From assembly GCA_903862715.1 (NCBI GenBank), contig CAIOYY010000036.1:1-64000 (forward strand): DNA of 64,000 bases, in the 5' to 3' direction. This stretch comes from an uncultured Alphaproteobacteria bacterium. GTDB lineage: Bacteria > Pseudomonadota > Alphaproteobacteria > Micropepsales > Micropepsaceae. Positions 45,514 through 53,863 of the stretch are shown one piece after another. A model generated the notes under the pieces. The model did not search any database, was not told where the DNA came from, and saw only the letters and a list, made by a program, of their open reading frames with translations. Position 1 is the stretch's first letter; each line of letters starts with the position of its first letter. A program made the position numbers and the translations under genes.

Positions 45514-46293
45514 ATGATTTTTCGCGCGGCTGCACTTACCGTTTCTCTTCTCGGGATTTCCGCCGCGCTCCTCTGGGGCGGGGCTAGGGCCGCTAGCGGC
45601 GGGCAGCCGGTGCTGGTGGAGCTTTTTACCAGTCAGGGCTGCAGCGATTGTCCGCCTGCGGATCAAATCCTGTCCGATCTCGCCGGCCGCAGCGACGTAA
45701 TCGCCCTCAGTTTTCCGATTACCTATTGGGACATGCTCGGCTGGCGGGACACGCTGGCGTCGGTGTCTAACACCGACCGGCAGAAAGCCTATGCCGACGC
45801 GATGCGGCGCCCGGCTATCTACACGCCGCAGATCATCGTCGGCGGCGTTGACGACGTGGTCGGCAACAAGCGCGAGCGGGTCTTCAACGCTGTAGCCGGA
45901 CACGTCGCGGGCCGTGGCTCGCGCGTCGACCCGGAGGCTGTCTCGCTGGTGCTTTCCTATGATGCGGGCGAACTCGTGGTCCGGATTTCCGGAACGGTAC
46001 CTTCGGATCTTTCGCCGGACCGACCGGCGGATTTATGGGTTATGCGCATACTATCCCATGCGGAGGTGACGGTGCAGGGCGGTGAAAACCGCGACCGCCA
46101 TCTCGTCTACACCAATATTGTCCGCGATATTACGAGCGCCGGTTCCTGGAGTGGTGGAGAAGCTACATTCTCGGTTCCCGTTGCGCTTGCGCAAGGCGAG
46201 CATGATGGTATCGCCGTGGTGTTGCAGCACGAAGGGCATGGTCCCGTTCTAGCGGCAGGCCTGATTAACCTGCCGACCGCTGCGACGCGCTAA
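45514..46293 (+). CDS. DUF1223 thioredoxin-fold protein, exported
   Basis: 259 residues from ATG 45514, which gives a signal peptide (MIFRAAALTVSLLGISAALL). The GTG at 45481 would add 11 residues before it. The thioredoxin-like core is PVLVELFTSQGCSDCPPADQIL with a CxxC pair, then SFPITYWDMLGWRDTLAS and YTPQIIVGGVDDVVG, which is typical of DUF1223. The family is thought to be periplasmic and possibly redox-active, with no assigned substrate. A single gene between acnA and the GGDEF-EAL gene. Confidence 0.85.
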   Translation: MIFRAAALTVSLLGISAALLWGGARAASGGQPVLVELFTSQGCSDCPPADQILSDLAGRSDVIALSFPITYWDMLGWRDTLASVSNTDRQKAYADAMRRPAIYTPQIIVGGVDDVVGNKRERVFNAVAGHVAGRGSRVDPEAVSLVLSYDAGELVVRISGTVPSDLSPDRPADLWVMRILSHAEVTVQGGENRDRHLVYTNIVRDITSAGSWSGGEATFSVPVALAQGEHDGIAVVLQHEGHGPVLAAGLINLPTAATR

Positions 46294-46655
46294 AGGGCGT
46301 CCGCTCACGGACCCCTCCAAGTGCGGAGAAACGCTTTCGGAGATGTTGGTTTCAGTGTCCCGAAACGGGACCGTGCCTCCTTCATGCTAGTACGAAATTA
46401 AGAAATCACTTTCCTTTCGTGCGGAACGAACGCTCGCAAACGGCAACGAAGCAGGCGTTTTTGATCTTTCTCTGCCGGGAAGGGGTTCAGAACAGGTAAA
46501 CGATCCCGTAGCTTTCGCGCAGTTTGGTAACCACTTTCTTCGCGACTGCTCCGACGGGCGAGCCACCCCGGCGTGAAATTTCGAGTTTCTTAAAGGCTTC
46601 CCTCTAAAACCTGAGTACACGTGCGGTCATCAAAGCCGCCGAACGACACAGGTGA
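46294..46655. other. Non-coding region upstream of the GGDEF-EAL gene
   Basis: About 360 bases without a supportable gene. A perfect hairpin palindrome GTCCCGAAACGGGAC is at 46357-46371. Some AT-rich sequence (46390-46415) may hold a promoter, but no elements can be assigned with confidence. Confidence 0.4.
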
Positions 46656-48383
46656 TTGTTGGCTCGCGGTAGAGTTCTCCATAAAGCGCTCAATGACAAT
46701 CTGAACGCGCTTTCGAATGCGGCAGCGACAGAACGTATGCGCCTCGCGCTTGACGGTGCCGACGAAGCCGTGTTCGACTGGACGCTTGCCGACGACATGC
46801 TCGTCTGGGATGGAGCGGACAATGTGCTGCGCCATCACATCGACATCTCAAAGATGGATCGCGGTCAGGCCTTGCGGGCGTGGTTATCGCCGGCCATGCG
46901 TGAACGTTTCGCCGCCTTTATCGACGAAGTGTGCCCGCTGGAGCCGGGCTTTATGCTGGAGTTCGATGTCGCTTCCAGAACACAGCGCGACTATTTTGAA
47001 ATTCGCGCCGTTCGCTTTGAAGGCGAAGACGGCACGGTAGAGCGCGTTGTGGGCGTCTTGCGCCGCGTCACGGAGCAGAAAGCGCTGATGGCGCACCTCT
47101 CCTTTCTTGCCACCTGCGATGAACTTACCGGTCAGTTGAACCGGACCCGCCTGCGCGAAGAGCTTTCACGCGTGATCGGCAAGGCCGAGCGGGAGGGGCG
47201 AAGCTGTGCCTATTTCGTCGCCGGAATCGATAAGCTCGCCATCATCAACGAGACCTACGGATTCGACGTCGCCGATGAGGTGATCGTCGCCACCGGCAAG
47301 CGTCTCGCCAATTCCCTGCGCGGCAGCGACATCATCGGCCGTACCGCCGGAAACAAATTCGGTGTTGTCCTCAGTGATTGCGGTGAAGACGAAATGGCGA
47401 TGGTCGCCGAGCGCCTGCATCTTGCGGTCCGCCGCGAGGTTGTCGAGACCCGCGCCGGTCCCGTATCCGCGACGATCTCGGTGGGTGCGGTGGCGCTTCC
47501 GAAGAACGCTTCGACCAGCCAGGAAGCGATGCTGCAGGCCGACGAAGCGCTGGAACGCGCGAAGGGAATGGGGCGCAGCGGCTTTGCGGTGTATACGCGA
47601 TCCGCACAACGCGAATCCGCGCGCCGGCGCCTGATGACAATCGCCGATGATACAATGTCGGCATTGAACGAAAACAGGCTAATCCTTTCCTATCAGCCGA
47701 TTGTAGGTGCGAAGTCGCGCCTGCCAGAACATTACGAATGTCTTCTGCGCATGACGCGTACGGATGGCTCGCTTGCGGTGGCAGGTGAATTCATTCCGGC
47801 CGCCGAATCTCTAGGGCTTGTGCGCCTCGTTGATTGGCTTGCGCTCGAAATGACGCTGGCACAGCTTCGCGCCCATCCGACGGTGAAATTGTCGCTGAAT
47901 GTTTCGGGCACCACCGCGAACGATCAATCATGGCTCAATGCCTTTGTCGATTGCATCCGCGAAAACCACGAACTTGCCAGCCGCCTGACGGTGGAACTCA
48001 CCGAAACTGCAGCGCTTCAGGCCTTCGAGGACAATGCACGTTTCGTCAGCCGTTTGCGCGAACTCGGTTGCCGTGTGGCTATCGATGATTTCGGCGCCGG
48101 GTACACGTCGTTCCGCAATCTTCACATGCTTCGGTTCGACATGGTCAAGATCGACGGCTCCTACGTGAAGAATCTAAGCCACTCTCCGGACAATCAGGTG
48201 TTCGTTCGTACGCTGGTCGATCTTGCTAAGAACTTTCACCTCGAAACCGTTGCCGAGTGGGTGGATTCGGAAGAAGACGCATGCCTGCTGGCAGAGTACG
48301 GCGTCGATTATTTCCAGGGCTTTCATTTCGGCCGTCCAGACACCGCGCCCGCCTGGGCGAATTTGCCGGCCATCGCGTCCTAA
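46656..48383 (+). CDS. PAS-GGDEF-EAL protein with altered signature motifs
   Basis: Up to 575 residues: a PAS-like N-terminus (about 27-145), a GGDEF domain (148-315) and an EAL domain (325-570). The GGDEF motif reads AGNKF (231-235), so cyclase activity is not expected. The EAL motif reads ECL (361-363), but the metal and catalytic residues are otherwise present: Glu361, Asn415, Glu450, Asp477-Asp478 (DDFGAGYTSF), Lys498, Glu534 and the Gln of YFQGFHF. A c-di-GMP phosphodiesterase is possible. The start is uncertain (TTG 46656 or 46659; ATG 46737 is the next option). Confidence 0.88.
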   Translation: MLARGRVLHKALNDNLNALSNAAATERMRLALDGADEAVFDWTLADDMLVWDGADNVLRHHIDISKMDRGQALRAWLSPAMRERFAAFIDEVCPLEPGFMLEFDVASRTQRDYFEIRAVRFEGEDGTVERVVGVLRRVTEQKALMAHLSFLATCDELTGQLNRTRLREELSRVIGKAEREGRSCAYFVAGIDKLAIINETYGFDVADEVIVATGKRLANSLRGSDIIGRTAGNKFGVVLSDCGEDEMAMVAERLHLAVRREVVETRAGPVSATISVGAVALPKNASTSQEAMLQADEALERAKGMGRSGFAVYTRSAQRESARRRLMTIADDTMSALNENRLILSYQPIVGAKSRLPEHYECLLRMTRTDGSLAVAGEFIPAAESLGLVRLVDWLALEMTLAQLRAHPTVKLSLNVSGTTANDQSWLNAFVDCIRENHELASRLTVELTETAALQAFEDNARFVSRLRELGCRVAIDDFGAGYTSFRNLHMLRFDMVKIDGSYVKNLSHSPDNQVFVRTLVDLAKNFHLETVAEWVDSEEDACLLAEYGVDYFQGFHFGRPDTAPAWANLPAIAS

Positions 48384-48445
48384 AGATCTGGCGCAACGCG
48401 CCGAACGGGTGCAGAAAGAGCCGCTTCAGCGGTTCGGTAGGCGCG

Positions 48446-49633
48446 ATGTCGGGTTCGAAAACCGTGGTTGGACTCCTGGTCGCGCTGCAGGCGTTGCTTC
48501 TCACCAACAATGTCGGCTTCGTCCTTCTCGCGGCACCCATCGCTTTCAGCCTGGCGCCGGATCCGGCGCTTGCAACGACCCCTCTTACCGTCTTCGTCAT
48601 TGGCGCTGCCGCAACAGCCATGCCGATCTCGCTTCTGATGAAGCGCATGGGACGTGTATTCGGTTTTCGTTTTGGCGCGGTTGTCGGTTTTCTGGGCGCG
48701 GCGCTTTCAGCGTTCGCGCTGATCGAAGAAAGCTTTGAACTTTTTCTGTTTGCGTCGCTGTTCGCGGGTTCGTTCAGCGCCACTGGCCAGTATTATCGTT
48801 TTGCCGCTGCGGAAGCGGTTCCCGATTCCCGCCGCAGCCGCGCCATTTCCTATGTGCTGGCAGGCGGCCTCATTGGAGCTTTTCTCGGGCCGCAGACGGC
48901 AGTTCTGACCGACGATCTTCTCCCCGTGCGTTACCTCGCGACCTATTTCGCCCTGATGAGCTTCGCGGTTCTTTCCTTCGTTCTTGCCGGCTTTCTTCGT
49001 CTGCCGGAGATATCAGCAGCAGAGCGTGCCAGCGAAACTCCTCCACGCCCGTTCGGTGAAATCCTCGCAACGCCCGGCATCAGGGTTGCGATCCTCGGCG
49101 CCATCACGGGCTATGCGGTGATGAATTTTCTGATGACCTCCACATCGCTCGCCATGACCATGCATCATCATAGCGGCGCAGACGCTGCGTTCGTGATCGA
49201 ATGGCATGTGGTCGGAATGTTTGCGCCTTCGTTTTTCACCGGCGGCCTGGTGCAGCGTTTCGGTGCATTCCCTATCATGCGCTGGGGTGCAGCGCTCATG
49301 ATCGCAGCCGTGATCGCCGCCACTGCGGGGACGTCGGTTACGCTGTTCTGGACCGCACTGTTCCTTCTCGGGGTTGGCTGGAATTTTCTCTATATCGGCG
49401 GCACGCAACTTCTCAGCGCATCGCATCTTCCGTCCGAGCGGGGCAAGGTTCAGGGGTTCAACGAGATGCTGATTTTCGTCGGCACCGGGACCTCGTCGCT
49501 TTTGTCCGGCGCGCTGCTGCATTTTGCGGGGTGGCAGGCGATGGTCCTCTTCACGCTGCCTTTGCTGCTTCTGACGCTGGTGGTTCTTCACCGGGCAGGG
49601 CGGCACACCAGGACCGCAAGCGCGATCGCCTGA
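48446..49633 (+). CDS. Major facilitator superfamily transporter
   Basis: 395 residues, about 12 hydrophobic helices, starting at ATG 48446 (MSGSKTVVGLLVALQALLLTNNVGFVLLAAP); the frame is open further upstream but overlaps the GGDEF-EAL gene. The MFS loop 2-3 region is LLMKRMGRVFGFRFGAVVG and the central loop is LPEISAAERASETPPRPFGEIL. A second-half motif is GLVQRFGAFPIMRWG. Similar to the uncharacterised YnfM-like/'Riva'-type efflux permeases; substrate unknown. It ends at a terminator shared with convergent phaR. Confidence 0.87.
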   Translation: MSGSKTVVGLLVALQALLLTNNVGFVLLAAPIAFSLAPDPALATTPLTVFVIGAAATAMPISLLMKRMGRVFGFRFGAVVGFLGAALSAFALIEESFELFLFASLFAGSFSATGQYYRFAAAEAVPDSRRSRAISYVLAGGLIGAFLGPQTAVLTDDLLPVRYLATYFALMSFAVLSFVLAGFLRLPEISAAERASETPPRPFGEILATPGIRVAILGAITGYAVMNFLMTSTSLAMTMHHHSGADAAFVIEWHVVGMFAPSFFTGGLVQRFGAFPIMRWGAALMIAAVIAATAGTSVTLFWTALFLLGVGWNFLYIGGTQLLSASHLPSERGKVQGFNEMLIFVGTGTSSLLSGALLHFAGWQAMVLFTLPLLLLTLVVLHRAGRHTRTASAIA

Positions 49634-49653
49634 GCGGGGACCGTCCTGTGCCT

Positions 49654-49671
49654 GCCTGACCGAAATCAGGC
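49654..49671. terminator. Convergent hairpin between the MFS gene and phaR
   Basis: GCCTGA, loop CCGAAA, TCAGGC; the outer bases GTGCCTG and CAGGCAC extend an alternative stem. It sits in the 58-base convergent gap, with only short T-tracts on either side. Confidence 0.5.
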
Positions 49672-49691
49672 ACCTTGTCGTGACATTCGCG

Positions 49692-50315
49692 CTAGTCTTT
49701 CCGTGCCAGCTGCGCGATCTGTTCGCGCATGGCGGCGAGCTGGTCTTTAAGCTCGCGGATTTCCTCGTCGCGGGCGGCGGGCGCGGAATCATTCGCAGCC
49801 GTCTTGCCTTGTTCGCCCGATGCGCCCGGTGTCATACCGCCAAAGGGCGAGAACATGCGCATGGCGCGTTCGAACATCTGCAGATTCTGCCGTGTCAGGC
49901 TCTCGAAGTCTTTAACGCCGAGATCCTTGAACCCGAGGCGCCCGCTGAAAATATCGGCAAACTTGCCGCGCATTTCTTCCTGGTTCTTTGTGAAGCTGTC
50001 CATCGACATTTCGAGATAGCTCGGCACGAAAGCCTGAAGCGAGTCGCCATAGAAGCGGATCAGTTGCCGCAAAAACTGGATGGGTAGGAGGTGCTGCCCC
50101 TTATTCTCTTCGTCGAAGATGATCTGTGCCAGAACAGTACGGGTGATGTCTTCGCCGGTGCGCGCATCGCGTACCTCAAAATCCGTTCCTTCCTTCACCA
50201 TCTGAGACAGATGATCGAGCGTGACGTAACTGGAGCTCTTGGTGTTGTAGAGACGGCGGTTAGCGTATTTCTTGATGATGATCGGGCTTGTCGCCCCGGC
50301 AGTCGCGTCGCTCAA
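49692..50315 (-). CDS. phaR: Polyhydroxyalkanoate synthesis repressor PhaR
   Basis: DNA-binding repressor that also binds PHB granules. 207 residues. The N-terminal PHB_acc domain is unmistakable: IIIKKYANRRLYNTKSSSYVTLDHLSQMVKEG and FEVRDARTGEDITRTVLAQIIFDEE; it is followed by LLPIQFLRQLIRFYGDSLQAFVPSYLEMSM. The C-terminal half (FTKNQEEMRGKF.., ELKDQLAAMREQIAQLAR) is helical and coiled-coil prone. The start codon is TTG 50315; the nearby ATG is out of frame. It is divergent from phaAB, with a CTGC-N3-GCAG site between them. Confidence 0.95.
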   Translation of the reverse strand: MSDATAGATSPIIIKKYANRRLYNTKSSSYVTLDHLSQMVKEGTDFEVRDARTGEDITRTVLAQIIFDEENKGQHLLPIQFLRQLIRFYGDSLQAFVPSYLEMSMDSFTKNQEEMRGKFADIFSGRLGFKDLGVKDFESLTRQNLQMFERAMRMFSPFGGMTPGASGEQGKTAANDSAPAARDEEIRELKDQLAAMREQIAQLARKD

Positions 50316-50435
50316 AGCATGTTACCTTCGCTGTTGCGGGGCGTTTCAAATCCCCCGGGGCGCTTCTACGGCGCCCCTTGGAAGTTCTCCGCGCCCATAT
50401 CACACTAGGCGCGCGTGCGAAGTCCAGCATCTTTT

Positions 50436-50446
50436 CTGCATTGCAG
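50436..50446. promoter_or_regulatory. Putative PhaR operator
   Basis: CTGCATTGCAG is a perfect CTGC-N3-GCAG palindrome, the binding sequence I recall for PhaR of Rhodobacter sphaeroides/Paracoccus. It lies 72 bases upstream of the phaA ATG and 121 bases upstream of the phaR start, just upstream of a putative phaA -35 element. Confidence 0.6.
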
Positions 50447-50454
50447 CAATCGAA

Positions 50455-50483
50455 TTGACCCTAGCCCTGCCTCAGCCTAAATG
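50455..50483 (+). promoter_or_regulatory. Putative phaA promoter
   Basis: TTGACC (50455-50460), 17-base spacer, TAAATG (50478-50483), a reasonable housekeeping-sigma match 35 bases upstream of the phaA ATG. A consensus fit only. Confidence 0.4.
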
Positions 50484-50517
50484 CTGAAATTCCCTCCCTC
50501 GCAAGATTGGAAGTCCC

Positions 50518-51690
50518 ATGACGGATGTAGTGATTGTCGCCGGCGCGCGTACCGCAGTCGGTAGTTTTAACGGCGCGTTCGCCACCGTACCGGCCCATGA
50601 TCTGGGCACCGCAGTCATCAAGGCCGCGCTGGCCCGGGCCAAACTCGAAGCCGGTGAAGTGTCCGAAGTCGTTCTCGGTCAAGTGCTTACGGCCGGGCAG
50701 GGGCAAAACCCGGGACGTCAGGCCTCGCTGAATGCAGGCATCCCCAAGGAAGTCCCGGCCTGGCTGGTCAACCAGATCTGCGGCTCAGGGTTACGTGCGG
50801 TGGGGATCGGGTTCCAGCAGATCAAGACCGGCGACGCCGCTATTGTGATCGCGGGCGGGCAGGAATCGATGAGCATGTCACAACATGCCGCACACCTTCG
50901 CGCCGGCACGAAATTCGGTCCGTTGAGCTTTGCGGATACGATGATCTCGGACGGCCTCACCGATGCCTTCACTAGTATACATATGGGCATCACGGCGGAG
51001 AACGTCGCGCGGGAATTCCAGATAACCCGCGAGGATCAGGATCGTTTCGCCGTGGCCTCGCAGAACAAGGCCGAAGCCGCCAACAAGGCGGGGAAGTTCA
51101 AGGACGAAATCGCCGCCGTGACCGTGAAGGAACGCAAGGGCGAGCGGATTGTCGAGGTAGACGAGTACATTCGTGACGGCGCGACCTATGAAAGTGTGGC
51201 CGGGCTCCGCCCTGCCTTCGCCAAGGACGGCACGGTGACGGCGGGCAACGCTTCGGGACTGAATGACGGCGCCGCGGCGCTGGTATTAATGAGCGCCGCC
51301 GATGCGGCGAAGCGCGGGCTGACTCCGCTCGCCCGGATCGCCTCCTTCGCCAGCGCGGGCGTTGATCCGAAGATCATGGGCATGGGACCGGTTCCGGCTT
51401 CGCGTCTCGCCTTGAAGAAGGCGGGCTGGTCGGCGGACGATCTCGATCTCATTGAAGCGAATGAAGCCTTCGCCGCGCAGGCCTGCGCCGTGAACAAGGA
51501 TATGGGCTGGAACACCGACAAGGTGAATGTGAATGGCGGCGCGATCGCCATCGGCCACCCGATCGGCGCTTCGGGGGGGCGCATTCTTGTGACGCTTCTA
51601 CATGAAATGGCGCGTCAGGACGCGAAGAAAGGGCTCGCCACCATGTGTATCGGCGGCGGTATGGGCGTCGCGCTGTGTGTCGAGCGATAA
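50518..51690 (+). CDS. phaA: Acetyl-CoA acetyltransferase (beta-ketothiolase)
   Basis: Condenses two acetyl-CoA to acetoacetyl-CoA, the first step toward polyhydroxybutyrate. 390 residues, the standard thiolase II length. Active-site Cys88 lies in NQICGSGLRAV, His347 in GHPIGASGGRI and Cys377 in MCIGGGMGVA. The ATG is preceded by GGAAG. It is followed by phaB after 35 bases and divergent from phaR; phaC is not in this window, so the synthase is encoded elsewhere. Confidence 0.96.
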   Translation: MTDVVIVAGARTAVGSFNGAFATVPAHDLGTAVIKAALARAKLEAGEVSEVVLGQVLTAGQGQNPGRQASLNAGIPKEVPAWLVNQICGSGLRAVGIGFQQIKTGDAAIVIAGGQESMSMSQHAAHLRAGTKFGPLSFADTMISDGLTDAFTSIHMGITAENVAREFQITREDQDRFAVASQNKAEAANKAGKFKDEIAAVTVKERKGERIVEVDEYIRDGATYESVAGLRPAFAKDGTVTAGNASGLNDGAAALVLMSAADAAKRGLTPLARIASFASAGVDPKIMGMGPVPASRLALKKAGWSADDLDLIEANEAFAAQACAVNKDMGWNTDKVNVNGGAIAIGHPIGASGGRILVTLLHEMARQDAKKGLATMCIGGGMGVALCVER

Positions 51691-51725
51691 AACAAAAAAC
51701 ATAAATTATTCGGGAAGGAAAATTC

Positions 51726-52448
51726 ATGGCACGGGTTGCGATTGTCACCGGGGGAACGCGCGGCATCGGCAAAGCGGTTTCCATCGCTTTGCGGGACGCC
51801 GGATATAAAGTCGTCGCCAATTATGCGGGCAATGACGAGAAGGCGAGGGAATTCAGCGCGGAGACGAAAATTCCGTCGAAGAAATGGGACGTTTCTGATT
51901 TCGACGCCTGCGTCAAAGCGGTGAATGAAATTGCCGCCGAACATGGTCCGGTCGACATTGTGGTGAATAATGCAGGCATTACCCGTGACGGCACGATGCG
52001 CAAAATGGAACGCAAATCCTGGGACGAGGTGCTCGATACCAATCTTGGCGGCTGTTTCAATATGTGCAAGGCGGCGTGGGAAACCATGTTGTCCCGCGGC
52101 TTTGGACGCGTGGTGAATATCGGTTCGATCAATGGGCAGGCCGGACAATATGGTCAGGTGAATTATGCCGCCGCGAAATCGGGCATTCACGGCTTCACCA
52201 AGGCCCTCGCGCAGGAAGGTGCGGCGAAGGGGATCACCGTTAATGCCATCGCGCCGGGCTACATCGATACCGATATGGTCGCCGCCGTACCGCCGAATGT
52301 TCTCGAGAAAATCGTCGCTCGTATCCCGGTGGGGCGTCTCGGTCATGCCGAGGAAATCGCGCGCGGCGTCGCCTTTCTCGTCGCCGACGATGCAGGTTTC
52401 ATCACCGGCTCGACGCTGTCGATCAATGGCGGCCAGCATATGTATTGA
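51726..52448 (+). CDS. phaB: Acetoacetyl-CoA reductase
   Basis: NADPH-dependent reduction of acetoacetyl-CoA to (R)-3-hydroxybutyryl-CoA. 240 residues of the short-chain dehydrogenase family. Cofactor motif TGGTRGIGKAV (8-18), NNAGITRDGTMRKM (81-94) typical of PhaB, and catalytic Ser134-Tyr147-Lys151 in GSINGQAGQYGQVNYAAAK. GGAAGGAAAATTC precedes the ATG and contains the ribosome binding site. Forms an operon with phaA. The pairing with phaA and PhaR makes PhaB much more likely than FabG. Confidence 0.94.
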   Translation: MARVAIVTGGTRGIGKAVSIALRDAGYKVVANYAGNDEKAREFSAETKIPSKKWDVSDFDACVKAVNEIAAEHGPVDIVVNNAGITRDGTMRKMERKSWDEVLDTNLGGCFNMCKAAWETMLSRGFGRVVNIGSINGQAGQYGQVNYAAAKSGIHGFTKALAQEGAAKGITVNAIAPGYIDTDMVAAVPPNVLEKIVARIPVGRLGHAEEIARGVAFLVADDAGFITGSTLSINGGQHMY

Positions 52449-52517
52449 GGCGTCATGTCTCGCCTTAGGCGGGGCGATGTCTTTGTTGTTTTCGCCTGAA
52501 GATGCGGGGCGCGTCGT

Positions 52518-53141
52518 TTGAACAACGCTCTCGATAGAGTGGAAGCCACCGGCCTTGCCTGCGAGCGTGGCGGGCGTTTGATATTCCGCGACCTGAATTT
52601 TGTTCTGACCCGTGGCGAAGCCCTGAGCCTCGAAGGCGCGAATGGCGCAGGGAAAACCTCCGCGCTACGTGTCTTCGCGGGTCTTTTGTCACCGAGCGCT
52701 GGTGCGATGTCGCTGCGTGTGGCGGCCACCGAAATCACGGACGGCGAAGAGCGTGGCCGTTTCGTCGGATGGTTCGGGCATCTGGACGGCGTGAAGAACC
52801 AGATGACGGTGATGGAAAACGCGTCCTTCGCAGCCGCGCTTTACGGCGCGCGGGACGAGGTGGCGACTGTCCTCGATCGCGTGGGGCTTTCACGCATGCG
52901 TGATCTGCCGGGGCAGTATCTTTCCGCCGGGCAACGGCGCCGTCTGGCCCTCGCGCGGCTTCTGCTGTCGGAACGTCCTTTGTGGTTGCTCGACGAGCCG
53001 CTCGCCGCTCTCGACAGCGTGGGTAAGGCGCTTATTGCGGAACTCATTTCCGCGCATTGTGCCAAAGGCGGCATCGTCATCGCCGCAACGCATGATCCGC
53101 TGGGTGTTGCGGCGCAACGCCTTGCCATGGGGGCGGCATGA
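52518..53141 (+). CDS. ccmA: Heme exporter ATP-binding protein CcmA
   Basis: ATPase of the CcmABCD complex that releases holo-CcmE during cytochrome c maturation. 207 residues. Walker A GANGAGKTS at 40-48, ABC signature YLSAGQRRRLALARLLL and Walker B PLWLLDEPLAALD. The start is TTG 52518 (MNNALDRVEATGL); a GTG at 52539 is an alternative. It overlaps ccmB by 4 bases and is first of the ccmA-B-C-D-G run, about 70 bases after phaB. Confidence 0.94.
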   Translation: MNNALDRVEATGLACERGGRLIFRDLNFVLTRGEALSLEGANGAGKTSALRVFAGLLSPSAGAMSLRVAATEITDGEERGRFVGWFGHLDGVKNQMTVMENASFAAALYGARDEVATVLDRVGLSRMRDLPGQYLSAGQRRRLALARLLLSERPLWLLDEPLAALDSVGKALIAELISAHCAKGGIVIAATHDPLGVAAQRLAMGAA

Positions 53142-53803
53142 GTCCGGCTTACGCCCTTTTGAAACGAGATATGACGCTCGCTTTCCGTGCCGGCGGCGGG
53201 GCCATGCTTGCGGTCGCGTTCTTCGGTACGATCGCAGCATTGGTGCCGCTCGGTGTCGGCGCCGATCTGGCGCTTTTGGGACGCATTGCCGGTGGCGTCT
53301 TGTGGGTGGCCGCTGCGCTGTCGGCGCTTTTATCGCTCGACCGCCTGTTTCAGGCCGATTTCGAGGATGGCAGTCTTGATCTGCTCGCTCTTGCGCCATT
53401 GTCGCTAGAGAGCGCCGCCGCCATGAAAATATGCGCGCATTGGCTGACGACCGGCCTGCCACTCACATTGGTGTCGCCCTTACTCGCACTAATCTTCAAC
53501 CTTCCGGCAGAAGGCTATCTTGCTCTCATCGGTGCGCTTGCCATCGGAACACCGTCTTTGAGTGCGGTCGGTGCGATAGGGGCGGCGTTGACCCTGTCGG
53601 TACGACGCGGCGGTCTTATTCTCGCATTGATCGTGCTGCCTCTCATCACGCCTGCAGTTATCTTCGGTGCGGGTGCGGTGCTGACGTCGCTCGAAGGTGG
53701 AGGCAGCGCAGCCTTTCTGTTCCTTGCCGCGTTTGCCCTGGGAACCGTGTTGCTGGCGCCCTTCGCCGCGGCTGCGGCAGTGCGTCTCAATCTTGCGGGA
53801 TAG
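53138..53803 (+). CDS. ccmB: Heme exporter membrane protein CcmB
   Basis: Membrane partner of CcmA, 221 residues with six hydrophobic helices. The N-terminal ALLKRDMTLAFRAGGGAML, the LFQADFEDGSLDLLALAPLSLESAAAMKICAHWLTTGLPL block and the final ALGTVLLAPFAAAAAVRLNL are typical. It starts by ATGA overlap with ccmA. A 60-base gap precedes ccmC. Confidence 0.95.
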   Translation: MSPAYALLKRDMTLAFRAGGGAMLAVAFFGTIAALVPLGVGADLALLGRIAGGVLWVAAALSALLSLDRLFQADFEDGSLDLLALAPLSLESAAAMKICAHWLTTGLPLTLVSPLLALIFNLPAEGYLALIGALAIGTPSLSAVGAIGAALTLSVRRGGLILALIVLPLITPAVIFGAGAVLTSLEGGGSAAFLFLAAFALGTVLLAPFAAAAAVRLNLAG

Positions 53804-53863
53804 GGCATGTTTCTCCCGGATAGAACCTTGTCGTTCCACAGCCCTTGGGCCTAGATCACGGTC

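Noticed and set aside
46387-46620. 77-codon minus-strand frame in the gap before the GGDEF-EAL gene
   Set aside because: No ribosome binding site, Arg/Ser-rich random composition, no recognisable fold.
52460-52500. Terminator after phaB
   Set aside because: The CGCC-TTA-GGCG hairpin is only 4 bp and is not directly followed by a T-run; too weak to list, and read-through into ccmA is possible.
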